A DNA stretch of 64,000 nt from contig OZ010792.1 of NCBI GenBank assembly GCA_963932465.1, positions 17,253,701 to 17,317,700 of the forward strand. The letters run 5' to 3'. Shown in pieces: positions 1 through 10,817 of the stretch. The stretch's first letter is position 1, and the number at the start of each line of letters is the position of its first letter. A program made the translations under genes and the position numbers. This DNA is from Maratus speciosus. Its lineage: Eukaryota; Arthropoda; Arachnida; Araneae; Salticidae. Under the pieces are notes generated by a model that did not search any database, was not told the DNA's origin, and saw only the letters and a program-made list of their open reading frames with translations.

Positions 1-285
1 TTCAGTTTTCGGCGCTGATTGTGATGTCGGACTTTATATTACATGTTTCGAAATTTAACACACTAAAAAAAATTATTAATGATCAAATTGTAATGTATAT
101 ATATTATTTCAAATATTGTTTGTAAAAATTTGTGCAGTGATAATAACTAAAGATGTAAGATGTGAAAAATAAAGGTCTTATCCGCATTACTTTTTATGGT
201 GTAAAACAAACATTAAGACACAGAATTCTCAGATGATGTTTTTCTACAAATGTGAATTTGTTCTATAACATCTTTTCTTTTTCGC

Positions 286-319
<34 letters not shown>

Positions 320-1560
320 AATTGCATGTTTTATTTAGAAACCTTATAATTATTCAATTTCTGCAATAAACAGATAGGGACTTTTTTGGTGTTTTTTTTC
401 CAAATATTAAGCGATCCTAAAGAGGCTAAGAAACCTATAAAAATATAAAAAATTAATAATAAAATTAAAATATTAAATATAATATTATGTTAAACATTTT
501 TGAAGAAAATTGATTAAAAAAATTATGAAGGTTGGCAACTATGATTTTGTTTGTTTTTTACTAAGTTTCTGGTGGTATGTGATCAAAAGTACATACGGGT
601 GAATATCACAAAATGTGATACTTTGAAAACAAACGTTTTTGAAAAAATAAATCGTTTCAAAGCATCTGATTTAAAACAAAATGTTAGTTGAACAGCTAAA
701 TAAAGGAATTTCCATGTAAAATTGTTAAAGTTTGAAGAGGTTAAGTTCATTTTTATGTAATTATAATTATATGTCATTTTCTTGGCATATGTATGCCAGG
801 ATAATGACAATTTCATTCTAAAACATTTTTCACATTTTTTTTTTTTAGATCTAACATTTTAATTTTTTTTAAAGGAACATGTTTCCTCTATAGTACCTCA
901 AATTCAGTGTAATGTTCAGTTTTATTTGTAATTTATTGAAGCCAGGAAATTGACATAATAAAAGTCTACTCAATTTTTACAAAACCTTTAAACACATTAT
1001 TCTCAAAGAAATATCTAAATGATCTTGTGGTAGAAATGATTTTACTACTTCTGACTGGAACTATGTCAAAAACAACAAGAATTAATCTGCAGCGCCATCT
1101 TTATGCCTCATAAAGAACTAAAATGAGCAGGCCAGGAAAATGACATTCATTTTCAGTGACAATCATATTTTAATTATGGAAAATTATTTGTAAAATACAG
1201 AACTTGTTACCTTCCTCATATATGTGTTATATAAGGTATAATTAATAATTAGAAATTAAAAAAAACTAGAAAAAGATATTTGTACAGTATAGCAGACAGG
1301 AAAATGACGCAAATTTTAAGTCTTTTAATTGCTTTATTTTTGTGTTATTATGAATATGATATCTCTTGAAAACACTTCTAAGAATATTTTTTATTAGAAG
1401 GTAAAAAAGAATATTGCATTATTAAACATTTAATAGAAATTTTATTGTGCGGACTACAATTTTCGTATTTTGTGATATTGTCCCATACAAAGGTTGAAAA
1501 CAATCTTTTTGCCCATATCCGAATGATTCATTCCATAGTAAATTCATTCATATTGCCCAT
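1..1560. other. AT-rich non-coding stretch with a spaced repeated motif
   Basis: I see no gene here; reading frames are short and low-complexity. A poly-A run lies at about 291-317. The motif GCCAGGAAAATGACA, or a close variant, occurs four times on the + strand at about 795, 941, 1131 and 1296. This spacing resembles the iterated motifs of several TIR elements further along, so the stretch may be the inside of an old element whose ends I cannot place. Confidence 0.4.
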
Positions 1561-1569
1561 CATTAGATA

Positions 1570-2041
1570 AATGTACCTGAGTTTTTTAAAATAACGGTTG
1601 TAAGATTGCAGATATCGCTTTTTCGATAAAACTGTGTTTCATTGAACTTTAAGAAATTTTTTCTTTCAACTCCAATCCAGCAGATTTCATTTGTTACTAT
1701 CAACAGGGCTATCAAAGCGAATATTTTTATATTCTCTCTCGTGCCACCATTTTTAAAAAATACATTTTGTAGTATATTTCCCTTGCAAATGTTGTCAAAG
1801 TGCATGTAAAATACTTTTGTTTTGAAAAAGTGATCGCCTGTGGCAGCCTTCCATCAATTATATTTTCGTTATATTTGCGCCACAGAAATTCATGATCAGT
1901 TTGTATGTAATAATTATTGAACAAGACATTATAAAAGTTTTTGACGCAACCGAATTGTGCATTTCATTTTTATAAAGTAACTTTTGCATTAATAAATTAC
2001 TTATAGACAATAATTTTAACTCTTTTCTAAAAGCCGCAAAT
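1570..2041 (+). repeat. ~0.75-kb background repeat, left part (split by copia)
   Basis: Segments in the order seen in the other copies: TCGATAAAA...GTTTCAT (about 1625), TTCATGATCA..TTTGTAT (about 1888), and GTGCATTTCATTTTTATAA followed by a T-rich AAATTACTTATAGA segment (about 1956-2010). About 160 bp near 1700-1860 does not match the other copies and may be inserted. The unit continues after the copia element at 7499. Confidence 0.6.
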
Positions 2042-2046
2042 ATAAC

Positions 2047-2524
2047 TGTTAGAAAATGCTCTTTTGTTTTCAAGAACATCCACCAGATGGCAGCATCAGA
2101 CAATCATTTTTTATTTGATCTACTGTGACAGACACTCAGTTCAGTGAGTGTTGCTTCTTCCCTTATAGCAGTTGGCAGCAAAATGCTGCTTGATTAAAAA
2201 AAATTCAATAATATTCCAAAGGAATATAATAAAAAAAAAAAAAAAAAACTGCAACAAGCCATAGTTCAAAGTATTTCTTTGTGTTTGTAAATAGTCTTAT
2301 ACATCTGTTTTGTTTTTATTGTGAAGTGTGATCTGTACTGTGACCAGCATATATATTATTCTAGTGTATTCAATCTTCTAATAAATGTTTTTTGTTCATC
2401 CAAAGAAGAGTATATTTCCATTGAAACACATCAAAACATAAAGGTAAAACTTTTAACTTTTTTTATTGTTTACCTATTGAGGAATTTCGTATTCATGCCT
2501 TCCATATGGAATAACATTCTAACA
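2047..2524 (+). repeat. 5' LTR of the copia element
   Basis: Starts TGTTAGAAAATG and ends CTAACA. It contains an 18-A run at about 2231-2248 and AATAAATG near 2380, a possible polyadenylation signal. A transcription start cannot be placed by reading alone. Confidence 0.95.
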
Positions 2525-2527
2525 GTC

Positions 2528-2541
2528 GATTATGAGACTGA
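2528..2541 (+). other. Probable primer-binding site (elongator tRNA-Met anticodon arm)
   Basis: GATTATGAGACTGA begins three bases after the 5' LTR. From memory of animal elongator tRNA-Met, it is the reverse complement of TCAGTCTCATAATC in the anticodon arm. Copia elements are known to be primed from the middle of a cleaved initiator tRNA-Met. Here the match is to the elongator Met tRNA instead. Priming itself is inferred. Confidence 0.65.
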
Positions 2542-2983
2542 ACTTATCTCAATTTTAAATATAGTAATATAAAAGAAGAAAATATAATATAATTAAATTC
2601 AAAGAAATAATTATTTTCTGAATGTTGGTATTTTTCACAAGTGAATGATATAAAAGAAAATTCAAAGAATTGTTCTTATTTTGAAACCAAAAGTATTGTG
2701 TATTGATAAGAAAAGAAATTATTTTGATTTTGATTTTGCCAGTTTCTTATTGAAATTTTATTATATAACTTGCAAATGTAAATTTATGTTTTAAACAAAG
2801 AATTGAACATTTAAGAACAGTTTTTCTGAAATCAAAAGTAACTTCAAAAATTGTTCTCAAGAATTTTATTTTGTTCTTATTTCATCATTAGCATTATATT
2901 TGAGTTTATAATTGTTGTTTTGATGTATTAATAAGAGAAAAAGTTTTATTTTCTGTGAAATAAGCAAATATTATTATATCATA
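2542..2983 (+). other. Copia untranslated leader
   Basis: AT-rich, with stops in all frames, between the primer-binding site and the gag-pol ATG. No conserved signal recognised. Confidence 0.7.
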
Positions 2984-5900
2984 ATGTCTAGTATTAGAGA
3001 ATCTCATTATGTTGATAAATTAACTGATGACAACTATTCAGTTTGGAAGTTTAAAATAGAGCAATTGTTAATCAAAGAAGGTTTGTATGATGTTGTATTT
3101 GAACCTAAAAAGGAAAATGATGATAATTGGGTAAAAAATGATAGAAATGCTAGGGCATTAATTTGTTTAAATATCTCAGATTCACAAATTGTTCATGTCA
3201 GACATGCTAAAAGTGCTAAAGAGACATATGATCAATTGAAATCTGTTCATGAAAGAGTAAATTTAACAAATAAACTTTATCTTCTTAGGAAGCTGTATTC
3301 CACTAAATATAATGAAAGCATTAAAATGCAGGATCATATTAATTCTGTCTTAGAATTAGCAGAAAAATTAAGAAGTATAGGTGAAGTAATACAAGATGAT
3401 AATTTAATAGCTATTTTGCTCTGTTCCTTACCAAATTCTTATAGTACCTTTATAACTGCTATTGAAAGTAAATATGAAACAGATTTATCATTAAAATATG
3501 TTCAAAACAAATTAATTGATGAGTATCTTAGAAGAGTTGAAACTAAACAAATTTCAACAAAATTTGAATCTATTGCTTTAAAGGGTAATAGGGATAAACC
3601 AAAGCATTTGAATAAGCAAAAATTTTGTTCTCTTTGCAAAAAGAATAATCACAACCGTGAAGATTGTTTTCACTTAAAGGGTAATAATACTAACAAAACA
3701 AAACCAAATTTCACCCAAGATAGATCACGTCAACAGTTTAAAAAACCAAACAATTTCTCTGCCTCTACTGCTAGTCAAAATGAAAATCTATCAGATTCTC
3801 AAAACTATCATGAATTAATGGAAGAATCAAATTCTTTGAATTTTGTTATGAAATCTCAACAAAATGGAAATAAAAACAAAAATTTGTCTTTTGTTATTGA
3901 TTCAGGTGCGTCTGTTCATTTAGCTAATTCCTTGGAACTGTTCTCAGAATTAAAAAGTTCGAATAAAGATACAATTACAATTGCTAATGGAACTAAATTA
4001 ACTGCAAAGGGAAAGGGTAAATGTACTTTTAATATTGAAACACTTAATGGTCAAACAAATAGAGTTACATTGGATCATGTGCTTTATGTTCCCGAGTTGG
4101 ATAGTAATTTATTATCTGTCCAGTCTTGTACTGAGAAAGGTTTTGTTGTAACATTTAAAGATGATATATGTTTAATTAAAAAGGGCAACATCTTAGTTGC
4201 AGATGCAAAAGCTGATGAGGGGTTATACAGATTAAAAATAATACCTACAAATGAAAAGGTATATAGTGCTTCAGAAATATTACCCGTTTGTTCTAATGTT
4301 AACTGCATTCTAAAATGGCACCAAAGGTTGGGCCATAGAAATTTGGAATCCATCAAGAAAATTCAAAAGGATGATTTAGCTTTAGGTATTACTGTGAATA
4401 ATTGTTCTCATAAAACTGAATGTTCAAGTTGCATAAAAGCTAAGTTAACAGAAAAATCATTTCCAAAAGAAACGCAATACAGAAGTAAAAAACCACTTGA
4501 TTTGATATACAGCGACGTATGCGGTCCTGCAGAAACAAAAAGTATGGGATCAAAAAGATATTTCGTTACATTTATTGATGATTACTCTCGTTATACACAA
4601 GTATATTTTATTTCTTCTAAAGATGAAGTATTTGATAAATTAAAAGAGTATGTTGCATCAACAACAAACAAATTTAGATTGAAGATTAAATCTTTGCGTA
4701 GTGACAATGGAACAGAATATTGCAACGAATCTGTCAAAGACTACCTTAAAAACTTAGGAATAAATCATGAAACAACGACGCCATATTCACCGTCCCAAAA
4801 TGGAGTTGCAGAAAGAAAGAATCGCTCGCTTATTGAAATGAGTAAAGCCATGCTTATAAATGCTAAATTGCCAAAAACATTCTGGGCAGAAGCCATAGCT
4901 ACAGCAGCCTACTTACAAAATAGATTACCCACAAAATCAACTGAAAAGACACCATATGAACTGTGGAATGGGCATAAGCCAAATTTGAGTCACCTTAAAG
5001 TATTTGGATGCAAAGCATATGTGTATGTTCATAAACAGAAGAGACAAAAATTTGACGAAAAGGCCACTGAAGGAGTCTTTGTTGGTTACGATTTAAGAAG
5101 CAAAGGATATCGAATTTATATAGGTGGTAGAAAAATAGTGATAAGCAGAACAGTGAAGTTTTTTGAAAATATGAACTGTGAAAATGTCTTTCAAGAAAAT
5201 CCTGAAGAGCGAATCTCAGATTTAATGCATTTAAATTTTTCAGAAGAAAATCTTGAAAATGATAGTGATGCTATCCAAATAGAAAATACTGCAGAAGAAA
5301 TAAATACGGATGAAAAATCAGTAGATAGCCCAACAACTGAAGAAAGTGAAGATAATTTCCAGAGAAGAATATCTAACAGAGAGACTAAAGGAATTCCACC
5401 AGAAAGATATTCTTACAAAACTGAAGACAGTTGTTCCAAAAATCAAGATCCTGAAACTTTTAAAGATGTTTTACAATTACCAGTAAAAGATCAACAGAAA
5501 TGGTTTCAAGCTATGAAGGAAGAATTTAACTCTTTAAAGGAAAATGAAGTGTTTGAGCTTGTTACTTTACCCAAAGGCAAGCACGCCATTGGCTGTAAAC
5601 GGGTTTACAAAACAAAACATAATGAAAATGGAGAAGCAATAAAATGCAAAGCACGATTAGTTGCCAAAGGTTTCGCTCAAAAATTAGGCACTGATTATGA
5701 TGAAACCTCCTCTCCTGTCGTCAAACATACAACTATTAGAGCTTTTCTGACCTGGGCAGCTTATCATAAAGCCAGAGTATTTCAAGTAGATGTTAAAACA
5801 GCCTTTCTACATGGTAAACTAGATAATGAAGAATTATACATGCATCAACCAGAAGGCTTTCATGATGAAGAAAATAAAGACAAAGTCTATAAATTAAAAA

Positions 5901-7021
5901 AGGCTATATATGGTCTTAAACAAGCCGCCAAGTGCTGGAATGAAGAAATAGAGAATACTCTAAAGGCATATGGATTTAAACAAAGTGAAGCTGATCCATG
6001 TTTGTTCATAAAAGAAAAATCAAAGAAGACAATTCATCTCATACTGTATGTAGATGATATGCTGATGAGCTCAGAAGATGAAAATGAAGTTAATGAAGTA
6101 ATAAATTACTTAAAGAAATTTTATCCCATAACATCACTAGGAGAAGCAAAATACTTCTTAGGTATAGAAATTTACAGAAAAGAAGATGGAAGTTATTTAC
6201 TTTCACAAAGAAGTAAAATAACTCAATTAGTTAAGGATTTTCAGCTTGAAGAAGCCAAACCAACTTATACCCCAATGGAAACTAACTATTATAGTTTAGA
6301 TAAAGAAGAAAATCTTTTATCATCAAATGATAATTACAGACAAGCTATAGGAAGTCTTTTATATATTTCCTCATGTACAAGACCTGATATTACCGCTCCT
6401 ACACACATACTAAGTCGAAGATGCAATAATCCAAGAGAAAAGGACTGGAATGCTGTTAAGAGGGTAATAAGATACTTAAAAACAACGAAAGACCTTGATC
6501 TCCACATTTCTTCAAAAGAATATCCTAATATAGTTGCATACTCGGATGCAGACTGGGGACAAGATGCTACAGACAGAAAATCCACCTCAGGAAATGTAAT
6601 CTTCTTAGGCAATAGCTGCATTTCTTGGTTCTCGCGAAAACAAACATGTGTGACGTTATCGTCAGCAGAAGCTGAATATGTGGCACTGTCACAAGGAACT
6701 CAAGAGGTGCTATGGATCTTAAAATTATGTAAAGATCTCAATTTACAACAACATTTTCCTATTAGAATTTTTGAGGATAACCAATCTACAATTAAATTGG
6801 TTGAAAGTGAAAAATTTAAATCCCGCACTAAGCACATTGATACAAAGTATCATTACATACGAGATTTAAAAACTAAAAATGTTATAGATGTCAAATATCT
6901 ATCAACAAATGAAATGATAGCAGATATAATGACGAAGCCACTGCCAAAAGCCAAATTTGAACTTTCTAGAAACCTTATCCACCTGGTGTCAGATTCTATC
7001 ACAAAACGGGAGAGATGTTAG
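2984..7021 (+). CDS. Copia-type Gag-Pol polyprotein, 1345 aa, intact
   Basis: A single open frame holds all domains in copia order. The N-terminal Gag region is copia-type. A CCHC zinc knuckle (CSLCKKNNHNREDC) starts near residue 215. The aspartic protease motif DSGA is near 306. The GAG-pre-integrase HHCC finger (WHQRLGHRN...CSSC) starts near 445. The integrase core has Asp near 510, Asp near 574 (RSDNGTEY) and Glu near 610 (NGVAERKN), which is a DD35E spacing. Reverse transcriptase has FQVDVKTAFLHG and the catalytic YVDD near 1022. RNase H has YSDADWG near 1188, SSAEAEY and EDNQS. Function: packages, copies and integrates the element via cytoplasmic particles. The ATG is the first of the frame and follows the leader. 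The stop codon TAG lies inside the first six bases of the 3' LTR (TGTTAG). No frameshift or stop is visible, so the copy may be active. Confidence 0.97.
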   Translation: MSSIRESHYVDKLTDDNYSVWKFKIEQLLIKEGLYDVVFEPKKENDDNWVKNDRNARALICLNISDSQIVHVRHAKSAKETYDQLKSVHERVNLTNKLYLLRKLYSTKYNESIKMQDHINSVLELAEKLRSIGEVIQDDNLIAILLCSLPNSYSTFITAIESKYETDLSLKYVQNKLIDEYLRRVETKQISTKFESIALKGNRDKPKHLNKQKFCSLCKKNNHNREDCFHLKGNNTNKTKPNFTQDRSRQQFKKPNNFSASTASQNENLSDSQNYHELMEESNSLNFVMKSQQNGNKNKNLSFVIDSGASVHLANSLELFSELKSSNKDTITIANGTKLTAKGKGKCTFNIETLNGQTNRVTLDHVLYVPELDSNLLSVQSCTEKGFVVTFKDDICLIKKGNILVADAKADEGLYRLKIIPTNEKVYSASEILPVCSNVNCILKWHQRLGHRNLESIKKIQKDDLALGITVNNCSHKTECSSCIKAKLTEKSFPKETQYRSKKPLDLIYSDVCGPAETKSMGSKRYFVTFIDDYSRYTQVYFISSKDEVFDKLKEYVASTTNKFRLKIKSLRSDNGTEYCNESVKDYLKNLGINHETTTPYSPSQNGVAERKNRSLIEMSKAMLINAKLPKTFWAEAIATAAYLQNRLPTKSTEKTPYELWNGHKPNLSHLKVFGCKAYVYVHKQKRQKFDEKATEGVFVGYDLRSKGYRIYIGGRKIVISRTVKFFENMNCENVFQENPEERISDLMHLNFSEENLENDSDAIQIENTAEEINTDEKSVDSPTTEESEDNFQRRISNRETKGIPPERYSYKTEDSCSKNQDPETFKDVLQLPVKDQQKWFQAMKEEFNSLKENEVFELVTLPKGKHAIGCKRVYKTKHNENGEAIKCKARLVAKGFAQKLGTDYDETSSPVVKHTTIRAFLTWAAYHKARVFQVDVKTAFLHGKLDNEELYMHQPEGFHDEENKDKVYKLKKAIYGLKQAAKCWNEEIENTLKAYGFKQSEADPCLFIKEKSKKTIHLILYVDDMLMSSEDENEVNEVINYLKKFYPITSLGEAKYFLGIEIYRKEDGSYLLSQRSKITQLVKDFQLEEAKPTYTPMETNYYSLDKEENLLSSNDNYRQAIGSLLYISSCTRPDITAPTHILSRRCNNPREKDWNAVKRVIRYLKTTKDLDLHISSKEYPNIVAYSDADWGQDATDRKSTSGNVIFLGNSCISWFSRKQTCVTLSSAEAEYVALSQGTQEVLWILKLCKDLNLQQHFPIRIFEDNQSTIKLVESEKFKSRTKHIDTKYHYIRDLKTKNVIDVKYLSTNEMIADIMTKPLPKAKFELSRNLIHLVSDSITKRERC
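7008..7015 (+). other. Polypurine tract
   Basis: GGGAGAGA lies immediately upstream of the 3' LTR, in the expected position for plus-strand priming. It also encodes the last codons of the polyprotein. Confidence 0.75.
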
Positions 7022-7493
7022 AAAATGCTCTTTTGTTTTCAAGAACATCCACCAGATGGCAGCATCAGACAATCATTTTTTATTTGATCTACTGTGACAG
7101 ACACTCAGTTCAGTGAGTGTTGCTTCTTCCCTTATAGCAGTTGGCAGCAAAATGCTGCTTGATTAAAAAAAATTCAATAATATTCCAAAGGAATATAATA
7201 AAAAAAATAAAAAAAAACTGCAACAAGCCATAGTTCAAAGTATTTCTTTGTGTTTGTAAATAGTCTTATACATCTGTTTTGTTTTTATTGTGAAGTGTGA
7301 TCTGTACTGTGACCAGCATATATATTATTCTAGTGTATTCAATCTTCTAATAAATGTTTTTTGTTCATCCAAAGAAGAGTATATTTCCATTGAAACACAT
7401 CAAAACATAAAGGTAAAACTTTTAACTTTTTTTATTGTTTACCTATTGAGGAATTTCGTATTCATGCCTTCCATATGGAATAACATTCTAACA
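7016..7493 (+). repeat. 3' LTR of the copia element
   Basis: Same 478 bp as the 5' LTR apart from one T within the A-run at 7208. It is followed by the target duplication ATAAC at 7494-7498. Confidence 0.95.
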
Positions 7494-7498
7494 ATAAC

Positions 7499-7705
7499 GA
7501 ATTATCGTTATTAGAATTCAAACTTGATTACAGAACAAACAATTCCATAATTTTGCTGTATTTATAATATAAATGTTCTTATTCGAAGAAAAAAATTACT
7601 TATGATAGTGCGAGACAAAAATGCAGTCATTTAAAATTTCTACTCGAACAGCTCTTATCGGATTAGATATTTTAAATATACAATGTGTCTGACGTTTAAA
7701 AAATA
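7499..7705 (+). repeat. ~0.75-kb background repeat, right part after copia
   Basis: Contains the segments TTAGAATTCAAACTTGATTAC, AATTCCATAATTTTG, GCAGTCATTTAAAA and CTGACGTTTAAAAAA in the same order as at 14.3, 18.1-18.3 and 61.2 kb. It continues at 9556 after the next inserted element. Confidence 0.65.
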
Positions 7706-9553
7706 GGGTAGATGTGCCAGTAATGGACACCCTTCCACTAATGGACATCCCTTGGTGCTTTTGGTTCATAAAAAAAAGAACTAATAAATATTTAGCTTTA
7801 ATTATTTTTTTTTATAATGCCCCCTTGCATGTTTTATAAAACTGGGTTATTATTGACACTTTCAATCAAACCAATCAGGAAGCAAAAAATAATGTTTCAA
7901 AGTTTCGTTGTTTATCTGTGAAGATCTTAATGAAGAGGCTAAGAGCTGGCTTCGTTTAATTAATTTATATATTATTTATTTTCTTGCATAATTTCAATGT
8001 TTTTTGTTTGAGTAGCAATAGAAAACTTTGAATTTTATATACTAACGGCCATTTGTAAAATTTCGTTTATTTTTAAGGTTTTAAGAGGGGGTGTCCATTA
8101 CTCGGATGGTTAATTAGTCATTTTCCAATAATGGGCACCCCATGTAGACATTGCTAAGAATGCAATTTCAGTAATGTTTATAGTGCATAAAATATTTTGA
8201 CTTAACTGTAAACCTAAATAATCAAATTTAATTTTTAAATTATACTTAGTAATGTAATAAAAATGTAATAACTCCAAAATGTAATAACACCAAAACTTTT
8301 ATAAATAGCTGCTTTTAAGTTATTTTATGTGATTAATAAAACTTCAATATTTTATTCTTTTTTATGTATATGTACCTTGCATATTTTATAATCTGGCAAT
8401 CAAACCAGCCAGGAAGAAGAAAATATTGTTTAAGAGCACAGTCAAAGAGGGGCTCATGGGGATTAATTCCTCTCTGTTAAAATAAAAACAATTAAGTTAC
8501 AGAAGCTATTAAAAATCTATTTTCTGCCTTAAATTTTCTTTATTCACCTCTGACCAAAAAAAAAAAAAAAAAAAAGTAATATTAACCCCTTGGGGACGAG
8601 CGACACGTATACGTGCCGGAAATAGGCCTAAGGATCCTCGTTTATCCTCACCAGTAAAATTTTATTGTAAAATTTGCCTTATTTAATCCAAGCATTTTCC
8701 CGATTTGAATAGGCACAAACTTCTGTTTTTTAAAACCGGTAGCAAAGTAATAACCATTTCGTAAAAGGCTCCCGTCGCGAAGGGTTAAGGAAAGTTATAG
8801 GTAATATTCATAAAACTAGTAAATCTGTAGATCAGTGACCTCAAACATCAGTTCTACAATTTTATTTTGAAATTATTTTATTTAGTATTTAAAATATTCA
8901 ACTCACAATATCATTTCTTTGATATTCGTAATATTAATTATTATAAATGATATATCAAGTAGTCGCTGGAAGATTAACTGTTAAAAGTAGTGAGACAAAA
9001 CTAAACACTACTATTCCAAAACCTTTTTTATAATTACCTTTTAAATCCCCCACTGTTTCAATAATTTGATAGCTGTAATTGCCTTATATTTAGTATTTTA
9101 AACTATCCATCTAAAATAATAAAAACATCGTTCTCCTGATAATTACAGTAACTGATGCAAACAGTAAATGATTATCCGAAATATTTCATTAATTACTGGC
9201 ATCCTAATTGTTAATTTCATTTCAAAATAACTATTTTGTTTCATTAGTATGTATTCATTAAATTTTGGTTCTAAATACAGTCGTAAAAGCAATTATATTT
9301 ATTACTTTTTATTGGGTGTCCATTACTGGGCCAGAGGGTGTCCATTACTGGACTTTTGAGTGTTTTGATATATTTCTGTTATTTAAAGTTAAATTTCGAT
9401 TCATATTGGGAAATGAGACTATAAGAATAGTTAAATATTGTTGATAGGTTAATATAATATGGAAACAACTGGAATATAATAATTATAACTATTAATAAAA
9501 AAATACTTTTAAAAGAATTTCCTTAAGGGTGTCCATTACTGGCACATCTACCC
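7706..9553. mobile_element. 1.85-kb TIR element with repeated GTGTCCATTACTGG motif
   Basis: The ends are inverted repeats: GGGTAGATGTGCCAGTAATG and its complement ending CATCTACCC, flanked by TA on each side. The motif GTGTCCATTACTGG or its complement recurs near both ends and inside (about 7720, 7736, 8088, 8131, 9315, 9339, 9529). There is no transposase frame, so the copy is non-autonomous. A TTAA MITE is nested at 8586. TA duplication plus inverted ends suggests a Tc1/mariner-pogo relative; this is inference. A poly-A run lies near 8559. Confidence 0.75.
8586..8784. mobile_element. TTAA-flanked MITE, family A, copy 1
   Basis: 199 bp between TTAA at 8582-8585 and 8785-8788. Ends CCCCTTGGGGACG / CGTCGCGAAGGG. 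A palindrome around ACACGTATACGTG begins 17 bp inside the left end only. Copies 2 and 3 are at 15040 and 34616. TTAA targets and CCC ends suggest piggyBac mobilisation (inference). Confidence 0.85.
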
Positions 9554-9555
9554 TA

Positions 9556-10221
9556 TATGACGTATTTAAGACATTTCAACTCTTTTACTTCCCATATAAT
9601 ACAAAATTTATAGGAAATCATATCAAACGAAATCTTTTTGCATTTAGTAGTCATTTGTCATAATTTGACAGATGAATGCGTGAAAAAGGCAAATCTTTGT
9701 TATGCATCCATTATAAGAAAACATGTATTTCGATTTAATGAACATAAGATGATAAATATGCCACAGTTTATTGCAACAGAAGTTGTTATACTGCATACAT
9801 TGCTTTTCGACAAAGTGTTTCGTAAACTTTAAGAAACTGGTGTTTTTTAACCTACATCTAACAGAGTTTATTCAATTTATTATTATCATCAAACATTTTT
9901 TTCTTTATATAAATGCCAGAAATATTCATGATCATTTTGTATTTAATAGTTTTTAAAAGTTTCATTAAAATGGTAAAACTTTTGAAGTTTGTCATTTCCG
10001 ATTACAACATATTTTTATAATGTAATTTTTTTGCAATGATAAATTACGAATACAGAAAATCCTTTATATAAACATTTCAGTAATTCAAATTTGATTATAG
10101 AACATTAAATTCCATTCTTTTGTCGATGTTATGAAATATTTGTTCTTCTTTAAGCAAAAACATTCTGTGTGAATACACAAGCCCAAATTGAGGTCATTTA
10201 AAAACCATATTAGAACAACTA
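9556..10221 (+). repeat. ~0.75-kb background repeat unit
   Basis: A near-complete unit whose start continues from 7705. Order: TAGGAAATCATATC-type segment (9612), CGACAAAGTGTTTCG (9807), CATGATCATTTTGTAT (9926), TGTAATTTTTTTGCA (10020), GATTATAGAACATTAAATTCC (10092), and CATTTAAAAACC up to TTAGAACAACT (10220). It is cut by a TTAA element at 10226. Confidence 0.65.
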
Positions 10222-10225
10222 TTAA

Positions 10226-10338
10226 CCCTTTCAGGAGCAAGTAAATTTATTAAAGTAATGTTGAACTCACACCAGAATTTTGGAAAAAGTTACTCGAAAG
10301 TAATTAAAATGCAACAGTGCTGAACAGTGAAGCAGCGG
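10226..10338. mobile_element. Short TTAA-flanked element, family C-like
   Basis: 113 bp between TTAA at 10222 and 10339. Begins CCCTTTCAGGAGCAAG and contains ACTCACACCAGAATTTT, as in the family C copies at 18712 and 63348. It is shorter than they are, so it is probably internally deleted. Confidence 0.5.
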
Positions 10339-10342
10339 TTAA

Positions 10343-10815
10343 GGGGTTGCCTAGTTGTCATCAAATTTACACCCAGTCTAAATATTGTTATGTCTTAGAT
10401 TAAAATTTGAGCCATTGGGAAGAAGTTGAAGTGTAGTTGTTTACAACTACTAAAATAGGAATAATTAAAGATATTACTAGCATAGTTGCTTTCAAATTAA
10501 AAAGTTAAAAATTGAAGTTAAATTAAGTTTAAAAACTTGAAAAGAAAGATAGAATTATATTTAAAATATAGGTATATCTGCAGTTACTAGACTGCTATAA
10601 TAAAGAGTATTATTGTAATAAGTTAAGTTAAAAGTTAGCACTTGTTCAAGGTTGGGCAAGTTACTCACCATGTTTGGGCAAGAAAAGCGGTTAAGGAAGG
10701 CAGTAAGGCTGCTTACTTTAACAAAATGGCACTAATCAGGGCAATATATTACATATATATATATTTTTTGTATATATATATATTTATATAGAGAGGTTTT
10801 TAGATTTTTATTTTA
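10343..10815. other. AT-rich intergenic DNA with a TA microsatellite
   Basis: No gene or clear element seen. An (AT)-rich microsatellite lies at about 10745-10790. Confidence 0.5.
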
Positions 10816-10817
10816 TA

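Larger units (their letters stand above)
2047..7493 (+). mobile_element. Complete Ty1/copia-type LTR retrotransposon
   Basis: Two 478-bp direct LTRs (2047-2524, 7016-7493) start TG and end CA. The 5-bp target duplication ATAAC sits at 2042-2046 and 7494-7498. By eye the LTRs differ at one base, an A/T in the internal A-run (7208), so the insertion is young. Between them lie a primer-binding site, one uninterrupted gag-pol frame and a purine-rich tract. Joining the flanks across one ATAAC restores the sequence seen in other copies of the background repeat (CGCAAATATAAC / GAATTATCGTTATTAG), which confirms the boundaries. The protein order protease-integrase-RT-RNase H defines the copia superfamily (Pseudoviridae-like), as opposed to gypsy. 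Confidence 0.97.

Noticed and set aside
4084..6621. Minus-strand frames of 90-95 codons across the copia pol region
   Set aside because: Shadows of the real plus-strand polyprotein.
2321..7514. Identical frames at 2321 and 7290
   Set aside because: They lie in the two LTRs (and flank) and are not independent genes.
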